This document shows positions 45,279 to 54,665 of a stretch of DNA of 64,000 bases, in pieces. The stretch is from Nitrospira japonica (GTDB lineage: Bacteria; Nitrospirota; Nitrospiria; Nitrospirales; Nitrospiraceae): assembly GCF_900169565.1 (NCBI RefSeq), contig NZ_LT828648.1, forward strand, positions 3,136,501 to 3,200,500, written 5' to 3'. The position numbers and the translations under genes are program-made. Position 1 is the first letter of the stretch; the number at the start of each line of letters is the position of its first letter. The notes beneath the pieces were generated by a model. It was given only the letters and a program-made list of their open reading frames with translations. It was not told the DNA's origin and ran no database searches.

Positions 45279-45818
45279 ATGAGATCCCGTACGATAGGCG
45301 GTCTTGTATTCTGCTTGTGTGCGCTGCTGCACCAGCATGGTGCACAGGGCGCAGCCGTTTCGGATAACGGGCCTGGTTGCGGTCTGGGGAAACTTGCGTG
45401 GATGGATTATGACGGTCCCAAGCAAATCGCGCCTCAGGTCATGATGGCGACGACGAACGCCACGTTCGGCAGTCAGACATTCGGCATCTCATCGGGCACA
45501 TCCGGCTGCACCAACGACGGTGTCGTCATGAAAAACAAGCACATCAATATTGCCAGTCACGCATTCGACCGGCTGACCGAGGAGATGGCGCAAGGAAACG
45601 GGGAGCACTTGGCGTCTTTGGCTACGCTTCTCGGCGTGCCGGAAGAATCGAAGCCGGCATTCTTCGCGCTTGTCCAAGATCGGTATCAGCGCGTCGTCGG
45701 AACGGATGAAGTCACGCCAGCCGTGCTGCTCAAAGTATTGCAAGACGCTATGGCGGAACGTCCGGCGCTCGCACGCTTGCCGTTCGTCGGCGACGTCAGC
45801 GAAGATCCCGGACGATAG
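45279..45818 (+). CDS. DUF3015 family exported protein
   Basis: A 179-aa protein with a signal peptide (cut after about AQGA, residue 24) and the DUF3015 core 'GPGCGLGKLAWMDYDGPKQIAPQVMMATTNATFGSQTFGISSGTSGC'. The two conserved Cys (GPGCG and TSGC) may form a disulfide in the periplasm. Function of the family is unknown. GAGG precedes the ATG; an in-frame ATG at 45216 is less likely. Confidence 0.85.
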   Translation: MRSRTIGGLVFCLCALLHQHGAQGAAVSDNGPGCGLGKLAWMDYDGPKQIAPQVMMATTNATFGSQTFGISSGTSGCTNDGVVMKNKHINIASHAFDRLTEEMAQGNGEHLASLATLLGVPEESKPAFFALVQDRYQRVVGTDEVTPAVLLKVLQDAMAERPALARLPFVGDVSEDPGR

Positions 45819-45836
45819 CCCGCCCTAGGTTGTCAC

Positions 45837-46823
45837 TTACCGGCCCTCCGCTCCTTGCCGGATCAGAGGCTGGATGTCGATCTCTGCCAACACGCCATAG
45901 TGATCGGACGGCCAGAGAGCGCGTCCATCCGGCAGCCGTCCCGGACGATCGAGAATGACACGGCTTGATCGGACCACGGCTGACGATGCGGAACCAGGCA
46001 AGTAGAGGATGAAGTCTACGCGCGTCGACGCGGTGGGCGCTTCCACATCGATGCGTTGCCAGACGGTCGGACCCGGCGCATCGGGATTGGCGACACGAAA
46101 GGTATCGACGAAGCCGGCCTCGAGGCGGAGCGCCGTGAGAATTTGCGACGTTTCCGGAGTGTTGAAATCCCCCATGAGAAGCGACAACCCAAGCCACCCG
46201 CGCTCGCGCACGAGTTCACCGACCCGCCGCATTTGACACTCGTCACCGCGCGCGACATGCGTCGAGTACACTTGCAGCGGTCCTCTCTCGGTCGCGATCT
46301 CCGCCCGCAAGAGAATCCTCGGTTCGATCCATCGCCGGCAACGGGGCAGATCGGTCACCTCTGAGTCCACGATGGGAAATCGGCTGAGGATCGCCGATCC
46401 CTCCTTGAACCCCATGGCGCCGACGACGGCCCAATCGAGAGGAGGCAGGCGAAAGATGTGCTCCGTGGCCGGGGCGAAGACGACATGAAACCCGAGCGCC
46501 TGAGCGAGACGCTCCGCGATATTGCCATGCGTGCGGCTATCCGAAGCCTCCTGCAGCCCTACAATGTCCGGATCGAGCGCTTTCAGTTCCCGGATGACCA
46601 TCTCCAGGCGGTCTTCGAGATGGGTATCGCCTTCGATAAAGCCTGAAGCGGCACCGTCGTGCAGGAGATTGTAAGTGACCACGCGCAACGGTGGGGGATC
46701 GTCCTGCGCCAGGGCAGCCGGCATGATGATCGGGCTCGCGAAAAATAGGGTGAGGGCAACCCACGCCGTCTGCACAGGACGGAAAACCCGAACGGCTTGT
46801 CCGATGAGAAATCGAGCCGGCAT
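45837..46823 (-). CDS. Endonuclease/exonuclease/phosphatase family protein, exported
   Basis: A 328-aa EEP-fold enzyme: RVVTYNLLHDG (Asn), DIVGLQEASDS (Glu metal ligand), 'YSTHVARG', 'LMGDFNTPE' (Asp/Asn) and 'PSDHYGVLAEI' (His). All catalytic residues are in place. The N-terminus carries a hydrophobic stretch, so it is probably exported; it may hydrolyse nucleic acid, sphingolipid or inositol phosphates. The start at 46823 is preferred because the upstream ATG at 46862 lies inside a large hairpin. Confidence 0.85.
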   Translation of the reverse strand: MPARFLIGQAVRVFRPVQTAWVALTLFFASPIIMPAALAQDDPPPLRVVTYNLLHDGAASGFIEGDTHLEDRLEMVIRELKALDPDIVGLQEASDSRTHGNIAERLAQALGFHVVFAPATEHIFRLPPLDWAVVGAMGFKEGSAILSRFPIVDSEVTDLPRCRRWIEPRILLRAEIATERGPLQVYSTHVARGDECQMRRVGELVRERGWLGLSLLMGDFNTPETSQILTALRLEAGFVDTFRVANPDAPGPTVWQRIDVEAPTASTRVDFILYLPGSASSAVVRSSRVILDRPGRLPDGRALWPSDHYGVLAEIDIQPLIRQGAEGR

Positions 46824-46838
46824 CGGCTGTCCGGAGAA

Positions 46839-46888
46839 AGGAATCGAATCCACTACGCTCATCGATGAGCGTAGTGTACCCGATTCCT
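46839..46888 (-). terminator. Very large palindromic hairpin between OmpA-like and EEP genes
   Basis: A perfect 26-bp palindrome (46851-46876, half-site CACTACGCTCATC) is flanked by 4-nt unpaired sides and an outer 8-bp stem, AGGAATCG (46839-46846) with CGATTCCT (46881-46888). On the reverse strand the stem is followed by TTTCT. It probably ends the OmpA-like transcript. Confidence 0.65.
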
Positions 46889-46934
46889 ATCGGTTACGGA
46901 TCATCCTGAAGAAAGGAAGGAGGGGCGGGCAGAC

Positions 46935-47504
46935 CTACTGTTTGACCACGAAATGCACGCTTCGATTGACTTGCATGCAGTCGTCATCGTGCCGGAAACA
47001 GAGTGGACGGTCCTTTCCGTAACTGGTCGTATCGACCTCGACATCCAGGCCAAGGTCCTCGAGATACTGCTTCACGTTCCTGGCCCGTAGGTCCCCCAAT
47101 ACCATATTATAGGCGGCAGTCCCGACCTCGTCTCCTCGTCCTTCGAGCAGCACACCCGTGACGCCTTGCCGGCGCAGACGCTTGGCATTGGCCTCCAACG
47201 CAGGCACGGCCTCCGCCCGGATCGTATACCGGTCGAAATCGAAGAGAACGTCAGCCAGCGAACCTTTGGGCATCCCGGTATCGTTTCGGGCCGCTAATTC
47301 CGCACGCATCGTCGGACCAGAGCGTCGGGAAGCCAAACTCGGGTCTGGTGGTGCAATGTGTTTGATGACCGGTTCATCTATGCGCTCATTCCGGGACACC
47401 TGTTCGTCACCGGTGCCGGATCCATACAGGCTGCTGCACGCCGGCAGACCCAGTGCGGATACCACCAGGAGTCCCATCAGCGCGATCTCAGTGGACTTTT
47501 TCAT
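46935..47504 (-). CDS. OmpA-family (Pal-like) lipoprotein
   Basis: A 189-aa protein with a lipoprotein signal (LLVVSALGLPAC, Cys about 23) and a C-terminal OmpA domain ('VLFDFDRYTIRAEAVPALEANAKRL' and 'LLEGRGDEVGTAAYNMVLGDLRARNVKQYL'), which normally binds peptidoglycan. 'GRGDEVG' replaces the usual 'GHTDxxG' so one common ligand His is missing. AGGAGGCACA precedes the ATG. It lies upstream of the EEP gene on the same strand. Confidence 0.88.
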   Translation of the reverse strand: MKKSTEIALMGLLVVSALGLPACSSLYGSGTGDEQVSRNERIDEPVIKHIAPPDPSLASRRSGPTMRAELAARNDTGMPKGSLADVLFDFDRYTIRAEAVPALEANAKRLRRQGVTGVLLEGRGDEVGTAAYNMVLGDLRARNVKQYLEDLGLDVEVDTTSYGKDRPLCFRHDDDCMQVNRSVHFVVKQ

Positions 47505-47792
47505 TGTGCCTCCTTCTTGACACACCTGATCCGTCTTAAGAAAGCAAAGGAAATGCCATTTACTCCGGAACGAACCAGTGCCGGAGATTCAGGTCACCGA
47601 GCCTCGATCTCGCCGGAAACATTTGTAATTCTATCGATGTTCCGATCATCGCTCCGCATATTCCTGAAATTGGGCGGATCGTCTTTCCAACATACGGTAA
47701 ACGGCCGCACCACACTTGTACAGCAGTACGACGTTTATCGCCGCTTACCTCTCGATCGCCGGCAATAGGTCCCCTGCTACAATAGCCGAACG

Positions 47793-48674
47793 ATGCGGCT
47801 GGATTTCCTCAGTTACGCTGCAGCCAACCTGTTCGTTTCGCACCCGCGATTGGCGACATTGAAACGACTGGGGACGGCGACCGGGTTCACGGCCTTCCTC
47901 ATCCTCATCCTGACTGTTCTCCACCCGACACTGGCCCAGGCCGATCCGGTTGCGGTTCGTTTTCCTGAAGGGCTGACCCATGGCTTCCTGCAAGTACACT
48001 CGCCGGCCGGTGACCTTCTCGGAAGGGGAGAACTGACACAGACCGTCAAGGAAGTCGACCTCGTGGAAAGCCGGCTGCTTTTCGTTTTCAAGGATGGCTC
48101 CAGGCACGAAGAGCGGGTGTCGTTTTCACAGAAACGTCTGTTCAGTCTCGTCCGATATCGGCTTACGCAACGAGGTCCCTCATTCCCGCAGCAATTGGAC
48201 GTGACCTTCAACCGTGGCAGCGCGGCCTACGAGGTCCGTTCGGGGCGGTGGGGAGACGAGAAGGAAGAGCTGTTGAGGGGCAAGATCGAAGTACCGAAGG
48301 ACGTCTACAACGGCATGCTGCTGACCGTGCTGATGAACCTCCCGCCCGGAGCCAGCGAATCGATCAAGGTCCTGACTTTTACGCCGGAACCGAAAATCAT
48401 CAAGCTGGCGTTGCGTTTCATGGATGAGCACACCGTCCGCATCGGCGAGCAGCCGCGCAAGGCGCTTCGGTACTCGTTTGAACCGGCCTTGGGTGTCATC
48501 GAAAAGTTCTTCGGCAAAGTACTCGGCACGTTGCCCGACGACTTCCACTATTACTGCTGGATTCTGGCGGACGATATCCCGGCGTTCGTCAAGTTCGAAG
48601 GTCCTCTCCAATTACTCGGCCCGATTGTGCGCATCGAACTGGTCAGCCCTCGCCTGGAGTTAACCACCGAGTAG
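47793..48674 (+). CDS. Exported protein, DUF3108-like
   Basis: A 293-aa protein whose hydrophobic segment (residues 28-48) may be a signal or anchor. The mature part is beta-rich, with 'FPEGLTHGFLQVHSPAGDLLGRGEL' and 'DDFHYYCWILADDIPAFVKFEGPLQL', and looks like a lipid-binding beta domain of the DUF3108 type. This is a weak assignment. It is convergent with the 63-aa reverse gene. Confidence 0.6.
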   Translation: MRLDFLSYAAANLFVSHPRLATLKRLGTATGFTAFLILILTVLHPTLAQADPVAVRFPEGLTHGFLQVHSPAGDLLGRGELTQTVKEVDLVESRLLFVFKDGSRHEERVSFSQKRLFSLVRYRLTQRGPSFPQQLDVTFNRGSAAYEVRSGRWGDEKEELLRGKIEVPKDVYNGMLLTVLMNLPPGASESIKVLTFTPEPKIIKLALRFMDEHTVRIGEQPRKALRYSFEPALGVIEKFFGKVLGTLPDDFHYYCWILADDIPAFVKFEGPLQLLGPIVRIELVSPRLELTTE

Positions 48675-48750
48675 TGCCTGGCTCATCTGTCGGCGGATGA
48701 CGACCGTTTGGATTCGACGAGCGTCCCTCATCGGGACTTGGCGTCATGCA

Positions 48751-48942
48751 TCAGGGGGTGCTGGCCGGCGGGTGGGTGGGCGTCTCGAGGGTCTGCTGTT
48801 CTGGCGAGGCAGTATCTTCCGCCCTCTCCCCGCGGAAGCCAGCCCAGAAGCCCAGAGCCACCAGGAACGCCAGGGCCACTGCCAGTCCCGCTCGGTCCAT
48901 TCTGCGCGCGGTCTTTTGAACGATCCAACTACGATGGGGCAT
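48751..48942 (-). CDS. 63-aa membrane-anchored small protein
   Basis: One membrane helix (RAGLAVALAFLVALGFWAGF, residues 18-37) follows a basic N-terminus and precedes a polar Pro-rich tail. GGAGATGTGTG lies before the ATG at 48942. Function unknown. The frame on the opposite strand here is only the upstream extension of the DUF445 gene, so there is no overlap with a real gene. Confidence 0.5.
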   Translation of the reverse strand: MPHRSWIVQKTARRMDRAGLAVALAFLVALGFWAGFRGERAEDTASPEQQTLETPTHPPASTP

Positions 48943-49113
48943 CACACATCTCCACGATTATTCCCGGATCGGCTCATCCTATGTAACGCATCCATCATGA
49001 CGAGGCTACCGGGAACCTCCCTAGGTGCAGAGATCGACAGGACGATGCTCCGACAGTCGAACTACCCCGTTCACTGTGATAGGGTCGTGACCATCGAGAT
49101 GATGAGGTCTGCA

Positions 49114-50361
49114 ATGGACGGCGACGTTCCGATAATTCCACACGACCCCTCCGCGGCATTTCGGCGCACGCGGCTGGCCGCGACCGGACTTCTGCTTTTC
49201 ATGGCTGCGCTATTCCTGGCGGCCCTCTTCGGCGAGCAGCGCTATCCGTTGCTGAGCTGGTTGCGCGCCTTTGCGGAGGCGGCCATGATCGGTGCACTCG
49301 CCGACTGGTATGCCGTCACGGCGCTCTTCAAGCAGCCGCTCGGCCTCCCGATCCCTCATACTGAAATCATCCCGCGCAACAAGGACCGCATCGCCTCCAG
49401 CATCGGAAGTCTGACCCAACGCAAGCTGGTCACGCCCGAGGCCATCGGCAGACTGATAGAGTCGTGGCGCATTCCGGATGAATTGACGTCGCTGCTCGTC
49501 GATCCGCAGCGCAGACGGGGACTGACACAGGAACTGGCCGGCTGGCTCGCCCGCTTGCTCGAGACGTCCGAAGATGCCGCCGTGCAGCGCTTTATCCGTC
49601 ACCTCGCGACCAAGCTGCTCGACGGTCTGACGGTTGCACCGTTGACGCGACAGCTGGTTTCGGGCGTGTTGCAAAGCCTGCAACGCAATCGGTTGGTCAA
49701 CGACGCGCTCGCCCTCGCCATCGACTACGTCGATACGCATCGGGACCCGCTGTCCAACATGATTGCCCAGAAGCTTCCCTGGTCCCGCTTGCTCGGCCTG
49801 GTCCGTCTCGATAAGAGGGTAGCCAGGCGCATGATTGGGTGGTTCCGCTCCGTGCTGCGCGACGTGCAAGACCATCCCGATGATTCCATGAGGCAGAGCG
49901 CGGAACAGTGGTTCACGTCTTCCGATGGGGCATCGAGGCAGGTCACGGCCATCAAAGAGTTGTTGATGTCCCCTGTCATGCTGCAGATCATCGATGGGTC
50001 CTGGCACAGCCTGAAGGAATGGCTTCTGGCGGATTTGAAACAGGAGCATTCGGAGACCCGTGCCTATCTCGATGCGGCGTTGGCGGGCCTCGGCGACACT
50101 CTGAAGCGAGACGAGGACGCTGTAAGAATATTTCAGGAAGGGTTACAGAATCTGGTGGTCGAGCTTGCCACGAGGCACCGGGACAGAATCGGCGAACTCG
50201 TCACCAACACGGTCCGTGACTGGTCCGTCGCTCACATGGTGGAGACGATCGAACGAGAGGTCGGCAAAGATCTGCAATTCATTCGCATCAACGGAACCGT
50301 CGTCGGGGGGCTGATCGGTCTCCTGTTGCATGCGGTGGCTATGCTGTTCGGCAAGATGTGA
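49114..50361 (+). CDS. DUF445 family membrane protein
   Basis: A 415-aa protein with N-terminal helices (AATGLLLFMAALFLAALFG and 'WLRAFAEAAMIGALADWYAVTALF') and a C-terminal helix 'NGTVVGGLIGLLLHAVAML'. The motif GALADWYAVTALFKQPLGLPIPHTEIIPRNK is the DUF445 signature (GxxADWxAVxxLF.P). The helical middle is probably in the periplasm. Function unknown. The ATG at 49114 is preceded by GAGGTCTGCA; upstream ATGs in frame lack a site. Confidence 0.88.
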   Translation: MDGDVPIIPHDPSAAFRRTRLAATGLLLFMAALFLAALFGEQRYPLLSWLRAFAEAAMIGALADWYAVTALFKQPLGLPIPHTEIIPRNKDRIASSIGSLTQRKLVTPEAIGRLIESWRIPDELTSLLVDPQRRRGLTQELAGWLARLLETSEDAAVQRFIRHLATKLLDGLTVAPLTRQLVSGVLQSLQRNRLVNDALALAIDYVDTHRDPLSNMIAQKLPWSRLLGLVRLDKRVARRMIGWFRSVLRDVQDHPDDSMRQSAEQWFTSSDGASRQVTAIKELLMSPVMLQIIDGSWHSLKEWLLADLKQEHSETRAYLDAALAGLGDTLKRDEDAVRIFQEGLQNLVVELATRHRDRIGELVTNTVRDWSVAHMVETIEREVGKDLQFIRINGTVVGGLIGLLLHAVAMLFGKM

Positions 50362-50372
50362 GTCGGGTCGGG

Positions 50373-51293
50373 TCAGGGCCGCGCATCCGCAGACTCGAGC
50401 GTTCCGGGAAACCCGAAACAGGCTTCGCCCACAATCGTGCAGGACGCTTTGGACTGCCCGTCGGCGGGAATGGCCTCATACTCAAGATGACTAAATGAGA
50501 GTGTGGCCTTGGACACAATCTTGTCGACGGCGGTCGGATCCGAACACGGAAGCTGAGCCGACAACAGTCGAATCGCGCTGAGACGCAATTGCTTGCCGAC
50601 TTCCGCAACGAGATCGGCAAGACCGGCCCGAAGGGAAGCTTCGACGGTATCCTTTGATACGACGAGGCCGACCAGCCAGGGCAACTCCAGGCGAAACTCT
50701 TCGACAGTGTGATGCAGAATTTTGGATGGGTCGGCGGATGTGTCAGGATTGAGGACGACCCTGCCCGAAGCCGTGGCGCCTTTTCCACCGCAGCTCAGCG
50801 TGATGCCTTCAGGTTTGATTTTCCCCTTAATCCACTCCAGGTTGGCTACTTCCTTCTTCGTCTCGGCCAGAGCCGTGGTCAAGCGGGGCTGTGAAAAACC
50901 TGCCTCGCGTGGAATGGCAACGCGGGCCACGTAGACATCACACTGCTTTCCGTCGACGGCGTGAGGAACGAACGGGGACGAGCGATACCACCGGCCGGAC
51001 TGCGGCTCGCTTTCGATGATGCCCTTCGAGACATCCGCGCGGCCGGACGCAGACAAAAAGACGGGCATGTCGGAGGACATCGAAACATCCAGATCAAATC
51101 GGCCGGTACCATCCGTGTTCGACTCGACGAGGAAAGCAGAACCCCGACCTGGCTGATTCAGCCCGTCGAGAATGACGCGCGCGTTCGGGACGGGACTGAC
51201 GCTGCTCGTGCCCGGTTGAGATCGGTTCGTCATATATTCCTGCACGAATGATCCGATATTCGTGATTTCGTACAGGGTGCCACGTAATCTCAC
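50373..51293 (-). CDS. 306-aa protein of unknown function
   Basis: The GTG-started protein has no signal peptide. Residues 1-130 look beta-rich ('MPVFLSASGRADVSKGI'), residues 140-300 have a mixed pattern with four Cys (SCGG, PCSD, SCTI, ACFG). No known motif is seen. It ends 11 bases from the DUF445 stop (convergent). Confidence 0.5.
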   Translation of the reverse strand: MRLRGTLYEITNIGSFVQEYMTNRSQPGTSSVSPVPNARVILDGLNQPGRGSAFLVESNTDGTGRFDLDVSMSSDMPVFLSASGRADVSKGIIESEPQSGRWYRSSPFVPHAVDGKQCDVYVARVAIPREAGFSQPRLTTALAETKKEVANLEWIKGKIKPEGITLSCGGKGATASGRVVLNPDTSADPSKILHHTVEEFRLELPWLVGLVVSKDTVEASLRAGLADLVAEVGKQLRLSAIRLLSAQLPCSDPTAVDKIVSKATLSFSHLEYEAIPADGQSKASCTIVGEACFGFPGTLESADARP

Positions 51294-51442
51294 GCGCCCA
51301 CCTCGATGCTTTTCACACCTTCATTCACTCGCGGGCCTATGTATCACGGCCTGCATCGAGCGACAAGATCTCTTCACCACCCGTCCAAGCTGTGCTATCG
51401 TTGACCCCCTCTGCGTTCATGCCGGGTTGGAGGAGGTTACCT

Positions 51443-52858
51443 ATGGACGATCCGCACGCGCCTGAGCTTCCAAAGATGAGACGCTGTTTCCTCCACATGG
51501 CAGCGGTCTTTGTCTTCCTGGTCGTTGTCGCGTCGTCACTACTCATCGTCGAAACCTCAGTGCGGGCGGCGAACATCACGGAGCCGACGGAAAACTGGAT
51601 CGAGCAGATCCTTAAAGGTCTCTTCAAGCAGGACCAATATCCGGACCCGCTGCCCAAGCAGACACCGCTGCCTCTCCCGACGAAGTTCATGCAGCTCTCG
51701 CTGAGCGAAGCGATGGAGCTGTTCCTCAAGCAGAATCTCGATCTGATCATCGCCCACTACGGAATCGATGCCGCGAAAGGCAGACACATCACCGCGCGCC
51801 TGTTTCCCAATCCCACGCTGAACGTCAACACGTTGAGTTCCTACACTCAGGGTTGCCAGATGAGCACCTGCGGCGCCGTCGGACCGAGCGTCAGTCAACT
51901 GTTCGAAGTGGCCGGAAAAAGAGGGTACAGAATACGAGCGGCCGAGTTGGAGGTGCTGTCGGTCGAAGCACGGTTTGAAGACGCGGTTCGGCAATTGGGT
52001 TTTACACTCAAAGATAATTATTTTCGCGTGCAGCGACAGCGCGGACATCTCTCCATCGACCAACGCGCGCTGAACATTCTCATCAAATTGCTTCAGCCCG
52101 ACAAGAAAAAGCAATTCACCTCCGACCTCGAGCGGACCAGATTGGGACTACTCACCGTGAATACCGAAGCGGAGGTCCTGCGCGATCTGCAGCGGGTCGA
52201 AGATGCGTCGGGCGATCTCAGAGTCATGTTACGACTGTCACCGGACGTCGAGCTCGACCTGGAAACTCCTCTTATCTACCGCTCGTTGGACTTGAAGCTT
52301 GACGAGTTGATGGAGTATGCATCGCAAAACCGGCCGGACATCCGCGCGCTCCGGCTCGTGCGTGACAGACGGAAAACCCAGCTGCAACTGGCCAAAGTGA
52401 TTCCTTATCCGAACGTGACGGCGAACCTCGGATACGCGGTCCAAGGTCCCCACGGTCCGGACAACCAGCAGCAATGGGGCTTCGGTCTGAGTGTGCCGAT
52501 TCCGGTTTTCGATAGGAATCAAGGGGGCATCATGGAGGCGGAAGTCGCTTCAAAAGCCGCGGAAGCCGAAGTGGAAAAGGCGTTGATCCAGATGCAGAAC
52601 GATATCGGTGTCGCCTATCGCAAGGTCCTGCACTCAAAAAAACTCGTCGACGTGACGAATGGCGCCATCGATCGCGCCACGACGGTATTCCAATCCGCAC
52701 AAGAAGGCTACGCCAAGAACGAGATCGGCATTTTGGATTTGGAAAACTCGCGCCGGTCCTACGGCGACACGGAAATCAGCCACCTAGACGCGCTGTTCGG
52801 TTATTACGAGAATTTGCTGCTTCTGGAACGGTCGACCGGTCGCAACATCATGCTCTGA
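51443..52858 (+). CDS. TolC-like outer-membrane efflux protein (CzcC/CusC-like)
   Basis: A 471-aa outer-membrane channel protein. A signal peptide or membrane segment at residues 16-40 (AAVFVFLVVVASSLLIV) precedes two outer-membrane-efflux repeats; 'QLSLSEAMELFLKQNLDLIIAHYG' and 'LMEYASQNRPDIRALRLVRDRRKTQ' are typical. No adaptor or RND pump is adjacent; instead a Ca2+/H+ exchanger gene starts 22 bases downstream. GGAGGAGGTTACCT precedes the ATG. It may serve metal efflux with a partner elsewhere. Confidence 0.85.
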   Translation: MDDPHAPELPKMRRCFLHMAAVFVFLVVVASSLLIVETSVRAANITEPTENWIEQILKGLFKQDQYPDPLPKQTPLPLPTKFMQLSLSEAMELFLKQNLDLIIAHYGIDAAKGRHITARLFPNPTLNVNTLSSYTQGCQMSTCGAVGPSVSQLFEVAGKRGYRIRAAELEVLSVEARFEDAVRQLGFTLKDNYFRVQRQRGHLSIDQRALNILIKLLQPDKKKQFTSDLERTRLGLLTVNTEAEVLRDLQRVEDASGDLRVMLRLSPDVELDLETPLIYRSLDLKLDELMEYASQNRPDIRALRLVRDRRKTQLQLAKVIPYPNVTANLGYAVQGPHGPDNQQQWGFGLSVPIPVFDRNQGGIMEAEVASKAAEAEVEKALIQMQNDIGVAYRKVLHSKKLVDVTNGAIDRATTVFQSAQEGYAKNEIGILDLENSRRSYGDTEISHLDALFGYYENLLLLERSTGRNIML

Positions 52859-52880
52859 TGCCCGGAGAAATCGGACGCCT

Positions 52881-53939
52881 ATGAGTCTCAATTGGTTGCT
52901 CGTCTTCATCCCGCTCGCGCTGGGGTTGGACTGGTATGGAGCCAGCCCGATCGCCATCTTTTGCGTCTCGGCGCTCGCCATCGTGCCGCTGGCCGGCTTG
53001 ATGGGGCAGGCGACCGAGCAACTATCAATTTATGTCGGAGCGACGATCGGGGGATTGATGAGCGCCTCCCTCGGAAACGCCCCGGAGCTGATCATTTCTG
53101 GCTTCGCGTTGAAGGAAGGGCTCGGCGACATCGTCAAAGCGTCCATCACGGGTTCAATTCTTGGCAATCTCCTGTTTTCTCTCGGATTGTCCATGATTTT
53201 CGGAGGCTGGGGGCGCCAACGCCAGCAGTTCAATAAAACCGTCGCGGGCGTCAACGGAGGACTGCTGTTCGTGGCTGCGGTCGGCCTGCTCATTCCGGCG
53301 CTCTTTCATTTTGCCACCGGAAAGGAACGCGAGGTGAGCACGGAAATCGCGATCGTCCTCTTTTTCGCCTACATTGCGAGCCTGGTGTTCACGCTCAAAA
53401 CTCATCGCCAGCTCGTTGAAACGGAACCGGGACAGTACGGGCCGGGCAAGGAACAAGTGGAAGAGGAAGAGGGTCGCTGGAGCAAGGGAAAGGCCATTGC
53501 CGTGCTCGGAGGAGTCACGGTATTGATCGCCATCATGAGCGAAATGCTCGTCGGAGCGATCGAACCCGCCTCTGCTTCACTTGGTTTCACGCCGATTTTT
53601 GCCGGTGTGATTTTCCTGGCGCTGGTCGGCAATGCCGCGGAAGCGATGAATGCCGTGCGATTTGCCAGGAACGATCAGATGGATTTGTCGTTTGGCATTG
53701 CCGTAGGAGCCAGTACCCAGGTCGCGTTATTCGTCGCACCGGTCCTCGTATTCCTGGGATACGCCGTCGGACAGCCCATGAACCTCCATTTCACATACTT
53801 CGAAATTATCGCCATTACGCTCACCGTCGCGGTCGTCAGTCGTCTCACGTCCGACGGCGAGTGCAATTGGATGGAGGGCGTGATGCTGGTCTGTGTGTAC
53901 CTGATGTTTGCCATCGGCTTTTTCTTCTTGCCCGCCTGA
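52881..53939 (+). CDS. Ca2+/H+ exchanger (CAX family)
   Basis: A 352-aa inner-membrane antiporter with about 11 helices. The two alpha-repeats are GNAPELIISGFALKEG and GNAAEAMNAVRFARNDQMD, each with the ion-binding acidic residue, as in CAX/ChaA proteins. It exports Ca2+ (or Mn2+) in exchange for protons. It directly follows the TolC-like gene, so the two are likely co-transcribed. Confidence 0.92.
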   Translation: MSLNWLLVFIPLALGLDWYGASPIAIFCVSALAIVPLAGLMGQATEQLSIYVGATIGGLMSASLGNAPELIISGFALKEGLGDIVKASITGSILGNLLFSLGLSMIFGGWGRQRQQFNKTVAGVNGGLLFVAAVGLLIPALFHFATGKEREVSTEIAIVLFFAYIASLVFTLKTHRQLVETEPGQYGPGKEQVEEEEGRWSKGKAIAVLGGVTVLIAIMSEMLVGAIEPASASLGFTPIFAGVIFLALVGNAAEAMNAVRFARNDQMDLSFGIAVGASTQVALFVAPVLVFLGYAVGQPMNLHFTYFEIIAITLTVAVVSRLTSDGECNWMEGVMLVCVYLMFAIGFFFLPA

Positions 53940-54128
53940 CGAACGAGGGTGGGCTGTCATCCTTTTGATTTATAACGATAATGCCTCGTCTCATGCTCGC
54001 TTACTTGACCCTCGCATCGTCTCCGGGACAGCCCTGAAAATTGCGTAATAGACCCAGCGGATAGACCTGCCTTGCGGTCCCTCTTCTCTTGCGTATGCGG
54101 GTGTCGGAGCGACTCATCTCCGAGGAAT

Positions 54129-54158
54129 TTGCACGAGAAGAGCTCCTTAAGGTACTAT
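54129..54158 (+). promoter_or_regulatory. Possible sigma-70 promoter of the metal-compartment cluster
   Basis: TTGCAC (54129-54134) and TACTAT (54153-54158) are 18 bp apart, 52 bp before the first DUF5132-like ATG. By eye. A GATAAT-containing stretch at 53967-53983 upstream is only a weak Fur-like match. Confidence 0.35.
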
Positions 54159-54209
54159 GCTCCCTCTCATTCGTCAGAATTCAATTCGGCCAGGTGGAAG
54201 GAGGACCCC

Positions 54210-54479
54210 ATGGAAGCGATTATCACTGGAGTGGTTGGAGTCGTCGCCGGAGCGGTCATCGCGCAGGCAGCTCCAAAAATCGTCGAAGGTCCTGCCTCGC
54301 TACTCCGCGGCCTCGCGCGTGAAGTGATCAAGGGCGGGCTGGTGATTCAGGATTCTGCCGCTTCGTTATTCTCCGGAAGCGGGAACGTCCTGAGCGATCT
54401 GGTTGCAGAAGCGAGGGCGGAACTGAAGTCCGGCTCGGCTGCAGCAACCGCACCGGCGAAAGTCGGGGCCCACAAGTAG
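54210..54479 (+). CDS. DUF5132-like protein 1 (89 aa)
   Basis: A hydrophobic N-terminal helix (AIITGVVGVVAGAVIAQAAP) is followed by a conserved helical core ('LLRGLAREVIKGGLVIQDSA' and 'LSDLVAEARAEL') seen in all three such genes in the window. The layout fits DUF5132, small helical proteins of unknown role that tend to sit beside HMA-domain and P-type ATPase genes. AAGGAGGACCCC precedes the ATG. First gene of the cluster; it may coat or shape a membrane, but that is inference. Confidence 0.75.
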   Translation: MEAIITGVVGVVAGAVIAQAAPKIVEGPASLLRGLAREVIKGGLVIQDSAASLFSGSGNVLSDLVAEARAELKSGSAAATAPAKVGAHK

Positions 54480-54665
54480 GCCTCGTGCGAGTGTTCCTCA
54501 GGGGCCAGCCTCATGGTCACTCACCATAGGTTCATCAGGCCCATCGACGGTTTTCCGAGGAAAGCCAGAGGCCCCCAAGGCATGCTGGCGAGCGCTGTAA
54601 CCGGTGTAGGGCGGAAGCACCTGTGTCCGGTCATGAGCACGAAGTGCCTGTAGAGGAGGACACCG

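Noticed and set aside
53967-53983. Fur-box-like GATTTATAACGATAATG before the putative metal-compartment cluster
   Set aside because: Only one GATAAT hexamer matches; the inverted-repeat form of the Fur box is absent, so it is not enough to call a site.
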